Below are positions 1-5,536 of a DNA stretch of 7,066 nt, piece after piece. The notes under the pieces were generated by a model that was not told the origin of the DNA, did not search any database, and saw only the letters and a program-made list of their open reading frames with translations. Origin of the DNA: an uncultured Bacteroidales bacterium (GTDB taxonomy: Bacteria; Bacteroidota; Bacteroidia; Bacteroidales; ML635J-15); contig CAJOEG010000171.1 in the NCBI GenBank assembly GCA_905233405.1, positions 1-7,066 of the forward strand. Reading direction: 5' to 3'. How positions within the stretch are numbered: the stretch's first letter is position 1; each line of letters starts with the position of its first letter. The position numbers and the translations under genes were made by a program.

Positions 1-1
1 G

Positions 2-571
2 TTGCTCGAATGTATGGAGGAAAGACAAATTACTTCAGATGGTGTTACAATGCCAGTTCCAAGACCATTTATGATTATTGCAACTCAAAATCCTATCGAA
101 TATGAAGGTACTTTTTCTCTTCCAGAAGCACAACTTGATAGATTTTTTCTAAAAACATCTATTGGTTATCCTGATTTTGATTCTGAGTTTGCCATTTTAG
201 ATCAAAAAGATTCTCAAAAAGATAAATTGGTTAAGCCTCTCGAACCGCTACCTGATTTAATGGCTATAAGGGAATTTGTAGAAAATATCTATGTAGAAGA
301 GGGTGTAAAAAAATATATTATTTCTCTTGTTAGAGCTACAAGAGAGGATTCTTCTGTTTTTTTAGGTTCCAGTCCAAGAGGTTCTATTGCTCTTCAACAT
401 GCTGCTAAAGCTGTTGCTGCAATAGAAAGAAGGGATTATGTAATTCCAGATGATGTTAAAAAAGTTGTTCATCCTATTTTAGAGCATAGAATCAGGTTAT
501 CTTATTCTGATTCTTCTTCTATTTCGTCATTTCTTGATAAGATCATGAATTCAGTATCTGTACCAACATAA
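2..571 (+). CDS. MoxR-family AAA+ ATPase, C-terminal part (5' end outside window)
   Basis: This is the last 189 codons of a MoxR-family AAA+ ATPase; the Walker A and Walker B parts lie upstream of the window, so the true start is not visible. Visible family marks are LLEC-MEERQ at the start, the sensor 1 stretch ATQNPIEYEGTF (about residues 27-38), LPEAQLDRFF with the arginine finger region (about 40-49), and the sensor 2 motif GSSPRG (about 122-127) followed by the helical lid with RDYVIPDDVKKVV and the HRIRLS ending. MoxR ATPases are cytoplasmic chaperone-like enzymes that use ATP to help mature or activate partner proteins, often von Willebrand factor A proteins. The usual downstream partners (DUF58 and vWA/Bat proteins) do not follow; a 137-base gap and a secreted protein come next. 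The gene is AT-rich, roughly one third GC in the stretches I counted, lower than the DNA beyond position 1020. The frame ends in TAA. The family call is secure; the physiological partner is unknown. Confidence 0.94.
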   Translation: MLECMEERQITSDGVTMPVPRPFMIIATQNPIEYEGTFSLPEAQLDRFFLKTSIGYPDFDSEFAILDQKDSQKDKLVKPLEPLPDLMAIREFVENIYVEEGVKKYIISLVRATREDSSVFLGSSPRGSIALQHAAKAVAAIERRDYVIPDDVKKVVHPILEHRIRLSYSDSSSISSFLDKIMNSVSVPT

Positions 572-628
572 TTTTTTTCTTAAATAGCGAGAAATTGAAA
601 ATTATTTTTTTTGAGTGTTTAAGTTTTT

Positions 629-698
629 GTTCCCTCCTTTTAGCAATTAAGCTCCCTCATAAATGAGGGAGAAAAAATATTGGGAGGGGTAGGGGGAG
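629..698. repeat. Palindromic, G-rich intergenic repeat-like element
   Basis: The 137-base gap after the MoxR gene holds a perfect 9-base inverted repeat, CTCCCTCAT (652-660) and ATGAGGGAG (663-671), separated by two bases. An outer pair, CCCTCC (632-637) and GGAGGG (683-688), can nest around it. The right side continues as a G-rich tract, GGGAGGGGTAGGGGGAG (682-698). The design resembles the small palindromic intergenic repeats (REP/MITE-like) found dispersed in many bacteria. No second copy is in this window, so dispersal is inferred. The hairpin is followed by AAAAAAT rather than a T run, so it is not a classical terminator on the + strand. Confidence 0.5.
694..698 (+). promoter_or_regulatory. 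Shine-Dalgarno-like GGGAG supplied by the G-rich repeat
   Basis: GGGAG ends 10 bases before the ATG at 709 and could pair with the 3' end of 16S rRNA. It supports the choice of 709 as start. It sits inside the G-rich arm of the repeat-like element, so the element may provide the ribosome binding site. Bacteroidota genes often lack strong Shine-Dalgarno sites, and the next gene (start 3323) has none, so this may be a chance match. Confidence 0.35.
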
Positions 699-708
699 TT
701 GATTCTTT

Positions 709-1638
709 ATGAAAAAAATATTATTTGCACTTTCATTTATTTTTTTATTTGTTTTTATTTCGTATATGCCAGCATTTTCTGCATATAAACCACCAACATC
801 TGATATAATAGTTTTTGTTGATATCGAAGGTGGAGTTAGAAAAGATATATCAGAAGCGAGTAAAGTTCCTCTCTTTTGTCTTTACAAAGATGGAAGATTG
901 TTATATTCAACAATAGGAGAGGACAACTTAACATTTTTGATGGAAGCAAAATTGGATAGTGATGGTATTGATAGAGTTAAGAGTTTCTTTTCTTCATTTG
1001 AAGAATGGAACGATATTTATCTGTCGTGCGTTGTTAATCCCGACGATGCCGACTCAAAGTATAACCTGTATATCTTTGATGTAAATGGTAATGAAGGCCA
1101 TATTGTAGTGTCGACTGATAATCAAATTACGCCGATACTCGCATATTCGTTCGATTGTCCCTTCAATCTTGACAATATGTCTCCAGGTCAGGCATCATAC
1201 ATTGGGTATTATAGCGCTGCTAACGATTATGCCGTGAAAAATTATGTAGAGCAAGGATTTGCGGAAGCCAATCGGGCCGAGTGGGAATACCTGATTACAT
1301 TTGAGCCATACTCTAGGGCTACGCGTGATGTTGTGACTTCTCCCATATTGCTTGATGGCATTCAATGGAGTCAGGAATGGCCTTATAATTCGATGTGCCC
1401 TAGCGTAACAGGTGGTGATGCATCTTACAACGGACATGCTCCTGTGGGACCTACTGCCATGGCAATTTGTCAGATTATGAAGTATTGGAACTGGCCATTT
1501 ACTGGTTCTGGCTCTTATACACATTCTAGTAATGCAAATGGCGGACATGGTAATATAACGGTCAATTTCGGAAACGAAACATACGGGTGGTATTCGATTC
1601 TTGACACTCGTGTGCTATCATGTCGGAGTTGCCCTTAA
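709..1638 (+). CDS. C10 (streptopain-like) peptidase homologue, N-terminal fragment, frameshifted
   Basis: This is the first part of a secreted C10-family protein, 309 codons before an out-of-frame TAA. Residues 1-25 form a signal peptide (MKK, a long hydrophobic core, cleavage near AFSA). Residues 26-104 are an AT-rich region I do not recognise. Residues about 105-180 match the C10 prodomain (YIFDVNG, HIVVSTDNQITPILAYS). Residues about 215 on are the start of the peptidase fold: IQWSQEWPYN, with Gln222 at the oxyanion-hole position of SpeB, then VGPTAMAICQIMKYWNWP. Active C10 enzymes read GC-VATAMAQIMKYW or similar; here Pro248 (codon 1450-1452) stands where the nucleophilic Cys belongs, and a Cys lies six residues later (1468-1470). 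Frame agreement with the family stops after ETYGWYSI (about 1593), and the last residues (about LDTRVLSCRSCP) are out of frame. The gene continues one frame over. As read, this product would lack the His region and the T9SS signal. Confidence 0.85.
   Translation: MKKILFALSFIFLFVFISYMPAFSAYKPPTSDIIVFVDIEGGVRKDISEASKVPLFCLYKDGRLLYSTIGEDNLTFLMEAKLDSDGIDRVKSFFSSFEEWNDIYLSCVVNPDDADSKYNLYIFDVNGNEGHIVVSTDNQITPILAYSFDCPFNLDNMSPGQASYIGYYSAANDYAVKNYVEQGFAEANRAEWEYLITFEPYSRATRDVVTSPILLDGIQWSQEWPYNSMCPSVTGGDASYNGHAPVGPTAMAICQIMKYWNWPFTGSGSYTHSSNANGGHGNITVNFGNETYGWYSILDTRVLSCRSCP
1015..1030. other. Composition breakpoint inside the C10-like gene
   Basis: Counted by hand, bases 721-1020 hold 88 G+C of 300 (29%), and bases 1021-1320 hold 129 of 300 (43%). 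The change is sharp, starting at CTGTCGTGCG (1021). Codons ending in A or T dominate before it, while codons such as GCC, GAC, GGC and CTG appear after it. It coincides with the border between the unrecognised N-terminal region and the C10 prodomain. Confidence 0.6.
1593..1612 (+). other. Frameshift / small internal deletion in the C10-like gene
   Basis: Upstream, frame 1 gives the family-like ETYGWYSI; downstream, frame 2 gives LVCYHVGVALKM. Neither frame alone is family-like across the junction. There is no long homopolymer or short tandem repeat here that would suggest slippage-based phase variation, and no slippery site with stimulatory structure that I can recognise. Confidence 0.65.
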
Positions 1639-3244
1639 AATGTCGTGGTCGGCAGACGGTTCTGGTGCAGACGTTTCGGAAATTCCTACTGCATTGAAAA
1701 ATTATTTCAAATATTCTACCGATGTTGTACTTGCGCAAAGAACCTCATATACCGATGACGAATGGAGCACTATGCTAAAGGCGCAGATTGACCAGAAGTT
1801 CCCGATGGTATATTCTGGCACATCACCGGACCTTGGCAACAATGTATGGACTTGCGACGGCTATCAGATAAATGGTGATGTAGAAAAATTTCGCATGGAA
1901 TGGGGCTGGGGTGGTACTGGCGACGGTTACTATACTCTTGACAATTTATTGCCGTCCGCAATGGCTGGCATGTCTAGCTTTTCCGAAGAGCAGCAGGCTG
2001 TGATAAACATACATCCCGACGATACATTTTCTACTTGCCAGTCAACTACAATAATAGGTACTTCGGGCTCTTTTGATGACGGAAGCCGTGCATACGATTA
2101 TTCAAACGGCTGGGACTGCTCCTATACCATAAAGTCAACAGAAAACGGAACAAGCGAATGCCCGCCGTATGTTAATCTTGGATTCAGTAAATTTAATTTG
2201 TCGGATGGCGACATTGTGTATATTTATGACGGAGACGAAACCTCTTCCGATATTATTGCAATCTACGACAACGCCAATCCTCCCAGTGGCACAATAATGT
2301 CGTCCACGGATGTTGTCTCAATAAAATTCCATACTGACGAGCAGAATGTCTCTGATGGGTGGCGGCTTAATTATAATATGAGCAGTAGTAATGACCCCTA
2401 TATCATAACTGCGGTATCATCCAATCAGAACAAGGGGTCTGTAAGCGGAGGCGGCAATTATTCGTGCGGAAATACAGTGACACTTATGGCGATTCCATAC
2501 GATTGTTATCGGTTCAAGGAATGGAGTGACGGCAGCACTAATAGTACACTCGTTGTAAATGCATCAAGAAATGCCACATATATTGCTTATTTCGAGTTTT
2601 TTAATGGGGAAAGCGGTGAAATTGTTTCTGATCGTGTTCAATTCTGTGGTTTTGATGCCGAGTTGAGTGCGACTCCTGTCGAAATAAGCGAAGGCCTTTG
2701 GTCTTCTGCCAATCCCGAGGTAATTTCGTTCGACGATCCGTCAAATTATAATACGACGGTGCGTTGCAATGGCGAAGCCGATTATCCTTACATGATATTC
2801 TGGACCATCACTGATGGTGAGTGTAGTGAAACGGATACTATAGCTCTAAAATTCGGAGCCTCTCCTGTCCAAACAATCGACACCACAGTAAACAATTTTG
2901 TCACTATCGGCGACCACACGTTCTATTCTACGGGAAACTACAGATTTGCTATACCAGTAGAAATCGGTTGCGATACAATTGTGAACTTGCAGCTTCGTGT
3001 CCTTGCCGAACCAGTGTACGACATTGGTCCTAACCCGACAAAGAGCCTTCTCAACATCAATTCCGACGGCTTCATTTCGGCAGTTGAGTTCTATTCCGTT
3101 ACGGGACAGTTCGTTATGCGTAAGGAAGTAAATGGCTACGAAGCGGAATTCGATATGGAAGGACTTGTGGATGGGGTGTATATTTTAAGGATTTACGGTG
3201 AAGAGAGCAGTCTTCCGTCGGTGTATAAGGTTGTAAAGGAGTAG
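1601..3244 (+). CDS. C10 peptidase-like / CUB / InlB-like repeat protein with T9SS sorting domain, C-terminal fragment
   Basis: This frame continues the gene begun at 709; it is unlikely to start on its own (TTG at 1601 or ATG at 1640 are only possible starts, with no ribosome site expected). Counting from 1601, residues 4-140 complete the C10 fold: LVCYHVGVALKM, DGSGADVSEIPTALKNYF, PMVYSG, GNNVWTCDGYQ and WGWGGTGDGYYTLD. The catalytic His of the GHAFV/GHAWV motif is Asn81 (1841-1843), and the Asn before WGWGG is Glu100 (1898-1900). Residues 144-262 resemble a CUB domain (TSGSFDDGS, WDCSYTI, GDIVYIYDGDE, SIKFHTDE). Residues 267-332 are a divergent InlB-type repeat (GSVSGGGNYSCGNTVTL, FKEWSDGS, AYFE). 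A possible Ig-like region follows, then the GCDTIVNLQL module, then a type A T9SS sorting domain at 473-547 (YDIGPNPTKSLLNI, VEFYSVTGQ, GVYILRIY, YKVVKE). The protein is probably exported by Sec, then anchored or released at the surface by T9SS. Confidence 0.85.
   Translation: MTLVCYHVGVALKMSWSADGSGADVSEIPTALKNYFKYSTDVVLAQRTSYTDDEWSTMLKAQIDQKFPMVYSGTSPDLGNNVWTCDGYQINGDVEKFRMEWGWGGTGDGYYTLDNLLPSAMAGMSSFSEEQQAVINIHPDDTFSTCQSTTIIGTSGSFDDGSRAYDYSNGWDCSYTIKSTENGTSECPPYVNLGFSKFNLSDGDIVYIYDGDETSSDIIAIYDNANPPSGTIMSSTDVVSIKFHTDEQNVSDGWRLNYNMSSSNDPYIITAVSSNQNKGSVSGGGNYSCGNTVTLMAIPYDCYRFKEWSDGSTNSTLVVNASRNATYIAYFEFFNGESGEIVSDRVQFCGFDAELSATPVEISEGLWSSANPEVISFDDPSNYNTTVRCNGEADYPYMIFWTITDGECSETDTIALKFGASPVQTIDTTVNNFVTIGDHTFYSTGNYRFAIPVEIGCDTIVNLQLRVLAEPVYDIGPNPTKSLLNINSDGFISAVEFYSVTGQFVMRKEVNGYEAEFDMEGLVDGVYILRIYGEESSLPSVYKVVKE
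2876..2997 (+). repeat. Pre-sorting-domain module, copy 1 (C10-like gene)
   Basis: It encodes IDTTVNNFVTIGDHTFYSTG and continues to GCDTIVNLQL. It matches the module at 6945-7066 at 28 of 40 residues by eye without gaps, and at DNA level includes an identical GTAAACAATTTTGTCAC. It lies just before the T9SS sorting domain and probably forms a beta-rich linker domain. Confidence 0.85.
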
Positions 3245-3262
3245 GAAATGAGAAAGAATGGC

Positions 3263-3303
3263 GTTTTATGATTTATTTCTACAGTTTTTGTATCTTTGTA
3301 GCC
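3263..3303 (+). promoter_or_regulatory. Bacteroidota-type promoter of the BspA-like gene
   Basis: TATCTTTG at 3291-3298 matches the Bacteroidota primary-sigma -7 consensus TAnnTTTG exactly. A -33 element (consensus TTTG) is weak; TTTTATG at 3264-3270 is the nearest candidate, with a spacer slightly longer than usual. A transcript start near 3303-3306 would leave a leader of about 20 bases before the ATG at 3323. No strong Shine-Dalgarno site is seen, which is normal for this phylum. It implies that the BspA-like gene can be transcribed independently of the C10-like gene. Confidence 0.6.
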
Positions 3304-3322
3304 TAATTTTGAAAGTAATCGA

Positions 3323-5536
3323 ATGAGAAAACTATTTACAATAATACTTTTCGCCATTGTCTGTAATTATGCAATGGCTTACGGCTTTTCAGCCGTATGC
3401 GGTACAGGACAGACCTTGTATTACAACATTACATCCGATGTAGAACCATATACCGTGGAAGTGACAAGTGAAAATACTGATGATCCGTATTACACTACTT
3501 ATCCTACAGGCGATCTTGAAATCCCAGAAACGGTTGAGTATAATAGTATTACATATTCTGTTGCAGGCATTGGCAATTATGCATTTAGGGGATGTTCAGG
3601 ACTGACATCAGTTGCGATACCAAATTCTGTTACGAGCATTAGTGATGATGCATTTTCTGATTGCAGCGGACTGACAGAGGTTACAATCCCCAATTCCGTT
3701 ACGAGCATTGGTTGGGATGCATTTTATAGCTGTAATAGTTTGCAAGGCAACGAATATGGCAATGCATATTATTTAGGTAATGAAGATAATCCATTTTTTG
3801 TATTGTATAAGGCTGTCTCCACAGAAATAACATCCTGCAGTATTAACACCAACTGCAAGTTTATTTATGGTTCAGCATTTTTCGGTTGCAGCGGACTTGA
3901 AACGATAGTTGTAGAATCGGGAAATGCCACATACGATTCGCGGGATTATTGCAATGCAATAATTGAAACAGCTACAAACACATTGCTTGTTGGTTGCAAG
4001 AATACAATCATTCCCAGTTCGGTCACAAGCATTGGCGGTTCTGCATTTTCTGGTTGTAGCGGACTGACATCGGTTACAATCCCCAATTCTGTTACAAGCA
4101 TTGGCAGTTCTGCATTTTATGGTTGCAGCGGACTGTCTGGCGAATTAACTATTCCCGATTCAGTAACAAACATTGGCTATATGGCATTTGGTGGTTGTAA
4201 TGGACTGACCTCGGTAACAATCGGCAATTCGGTAACAAGCATTGGCGGTGAGGCTTTTGCTTTTTGCAGTAGTCTAACAACGGTCAACTTTAATGCAACT
4301 AATTGTACTAGTATTGGATTCGGATTACCTCCATTTATTGAATGTTATGCTTTGACAACATTGAATATTGGCGAAAATGTAACCAACATTCCTAACAAGG
4401 CATTTTTACAATGTACGCATCTAGAGTCATTGACAATACCAAATTCAGTTACGAGCATTGGCAGTGAGGCATTTTATGGTTGTAGCAGTCTGACATCTGT
4501 TACAATCCCTAATTCGGTAACAGAAGTTGGCGATGCAGTATTTGGGAATTGTAGATTGACAGAACCTGTATATAATACAACATGGTTCATTTATTTTCCT
4601 AATGGATATACTACAGAATACTCTATTCCCAATGGAATACAAAAAATTGCAGGTTATGCATTTTATGAATGTAGCGGACTTACATCGGTTACAATCCCCA
4701 ATTCTGTTACGAGCATTGGCGAGGATGCTTTTTCTTGGACTGGTTGGTACAATAATAAGCCCGATGGCATTCTGTATTTGGATGGTTGGTGTTTGGGATA
4801 TAAGGGCGATAGCCCGACGGGAACTTTAACAACAGCAGAAGGAACAAAGGGAATTGCAAATGTTGCATTTGAAGGTTGCAGTGGACTAACATCGGTTATA
4901 ATCGGCAATTCTGTGACAAGTATTGGACAATATGCATTTTTTTGGTGCACTGGACTGACATCTGTTACAATCGGCAATTCTGTTACGAGTATTGGTGCCA
5001 GTGCATTTGAAGATTGCAGGCGACTTGCATCAGTTACAATCGGCAATTCTGTTGAAAATATTGGTGCTATCGCTTTTGATGGTTGCGAAAATATCACGGA
5101 TATATACATATTGGCCGATACACCGCCATTTCTTGATGATGAAGATTCATTTACTGACACAACTTACACAACGGCAACATTATGGGCACCTTGTGGATTT
5201 GCGGATAGTTATGCTTCTACAGATGTTTGGTCTAATTTTACAAATATCCAAGAACGTCGTCCCTATGTGCTTCATATAGAAAGTTCAAATCTAGCAATGG
5301 GAACGACAAATATTACGCATCAACCCGATTGTACTGATGGTATGGCTATAATAGAGGCGGCACCCAACCAAGGCTACCAATTTGTTTCACGACGGCAACA
5401 CCAACAATCCACGTACGATTATCGTTACAAGCGACACTACTTTTGTGGCAAACTTCGAGGCAAATACCTACAACATCACCGTCCTTTCAAACAACGATGC
5501 ATACGGCATGGTTTCAGGTGGTGGCACCTACGATGA
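3323..5536 (+). CDS. BspA-like leucine-rich repeat surface protein, N-terminal part, frameshifted
   Basis: This is the 5' part of a large secreted repeat protein. Residues 1-19 are a signal peptide (MRKLF, hydrophobic core, cleavage at AMA before YGF). Residues about 83-600 hold about 17 BspA-type (LRR_5) repeats of roughly 23 residues, with the pattern AFxGCSGLTSVTIPNSVTSIG. Three longer inserts occur, with family-typical text such as NPFFVLYKA, CKFI and ILYLDGWCLGY. After the repeats come LADTPPF and LWAPCGF, the usual exit of such arrays, then an InlB-type repeat from residue about 648. True coding ends at about residue 689 (FVS, 5389); the remaining residues to the TGA at 5534 are out of frame. 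BspA-type proteins are surface adhesins that bind host matrix proteins or cells in oral and gut Bacteroidota; binding by this one is inferred. As read, the product would lack a T9SS signal and could stay in the periplasm. The start is supported by the signal peptide and the promoter upstream. Confidence 0.9.
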   Translation: MRKLFTIILFAIVCNYAMAYGFSAVCGTGQTLYYNITSDVEPYTVEVTSENTDDPYYTTYPTGDLEIPETVEYNSITYSVAGIGNYAFRGCSGLTSVAIPNSVTSISDDAFSDCSGLTEVTIPNSVTSIGWDAFYSCNSLQGNEYGNAYYLGNEDNPFFVLYKAVSTEITSCSINTNCKFIYGSAFFGCSGLETIVVESGNATYDSRDYCNAIIETATNTLLVGCKNTIIPSSVTSIGGSAFSGCSGLTSVTIPNSVTSIGSSAFYGCSGLSGELTIPDSVTNIGYMAFGGCNGLTSVTIGNSVTSIGGEAFAFCSSLTTVNFNATNCTSIGFGLPPFIECYALTTLNIGENVTNIPNKAFLQCTHLESLTIPNSVTSIGSEAFYGCSSLTSVTIPNSVTEVGDAVFGNCRLTEPVYNTTWFIYFPNGYTTEYSIPNGIQKIAGYAFYECSGLTSVTIPNSVTSIGEDAFSWTGWYNNKPDGILYLDGWCLGYKGDSPTGTLTTAEGTKGIANVAFEGCSGLTSVIIGNSVTSIGQYAFFWCTGLTSVTIGNSVTSIGASAFEDCRRLASVTIGNSVENIGAIAFDGCENITDIYILADTPPFLDDEDSFTDTTYTTATLWAPCGFADSYASTDVWSNFTNIQERRPYVLHIESSNLAMGTTNITHQPDCTDGMAIIEAAPNQGYQFVSRRQHQQSTYDYRYKRHYFCGKLRGKYLQHHRPFKQRCIRHGFRWWHLR
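3569..5125 (+). repeat. BspA-type leucine-rich repeat array (about 17 units)
   Basis: This is a coding tandem array with a basic unit of about 69 bases (23 residues). The best-conserved DNA core, around TCGGTTACAATCCCCAATTC, recurs almost unchanged at about 4070 and 4686. Units carry either IPNSV or IGNSV at the same place: IPN in most early units, IGN in unit 7 and in the last three regular units. Inserts break the array at about 3735-3860, 3910-4020, 4280-4390, 4560-4640 and 4740-4850. The variable spacing and the unbroken reading frame show this is protein repeat structure, not a CRISPR. Confidence 0.9.
5264..5459 (+). repeat. InlB-type repeat 1 (carries the frameshift)
   Basis: It starts at YVLHIESSN and ends at TTFVANFE. 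It has the divergent InlB B-repeat layout: a beta strand, a GxGxY-like position, AAPNQGYQFVSW-equivalent, then DGNTNNPRTI and ANFE. The Trp codon is lost with the 5-base deletion. Its first half is less like the other copies. Confidence 0.75.
5387..5391 (+). other. Apparent 5-base deletion in an InlB-type repeat
   Basis: Compared with the parallel repeat at 6840-6860, which reads TTTGTTTCGTGGAACGATGG, the sequence at 5381-5396 reads TTTGTTTCACGACGGC. Codons for Trp and part of Asn are missing, and the frame moves by +1. The missing piece can be placed as TGGAA or ATGGA because of a one-base homology. Confidence 0.8.

Larger units (their letters stand above)
709..3244 (+). pseudogene. Whole C10-like surface protein gene, interrupted by one frameshift
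   Basis: The two frames above are parts of one gene: the 5' part carries the signal peptide, prodomain and first half of the C10 fold, and the 3' part carries the second half and the secretion domain. The restored product would be about 845 residues. The frame moves by +1 between about 1593 and 1612. About 10 residues separate YGW from YHVGVA, where SpeB has more than 20, so a deletion of around 47-50 bases (3n+2) fits better than a single-base read error. The 3' frame has no stop for over 530 codons and ends in an intact sorting domain, so decay, if real, is recent. Whether it is a true pseudogene or an assembly fault cannot be settled from the sequence. Confidence 0.7.

Noticed and set aside
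611..630. Bacteroidota -7 promoter box upstream of 709 (TAAGTTTTTG)
   Set aside because: The TAnnTTTG spacing does not fit, and the region is generally T-rich, so a match would be weak.
652..671. Rho-independent terminator for the MoxR gene
   Set aside because: The perfect hairpin is followed by AAAAAAT on the + strand and by CTTAATTGC on the - strand, so there is no T run after the stem in either direction.
1195..1548. 117-codon open frame on the - strand
   Set aside because: It lies wholly inside the C10-like gene, opposite conserved motifs such as QIMKYWNWP, and has no recognisable domain.
1593..1612. Programmed ribosomal frameshift or slippage-based phase variation in the two large genes
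   Set aside because: There is no homopolymer, short tandem repeat or known slippery sequence at either junction, and residues expected by the families are missing at both, which points to deletion.
3569..5125. CRISPR or non-coding tandem repeat array
   Set aside because: Repeat spacing follows a 23-residue protein unit with inserts in frame, and the translation is a classic BspA leucine-rich repeat pattern.
4663..5160. 165-codon open frame on the - strand with repeated ILVTELPIVTDVSP-like text
   Set aside because: It is the antisense shadow of the leucine-rich repeat units; its repeats mirror the sense repeats and it has no start signals or family features.
4602..5279. Several short + strand open frames inside the repeat array (4602-4829, 4992-5279)
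   Set aside because: They are out-of-frame readings of the same repeats and show no independent features.
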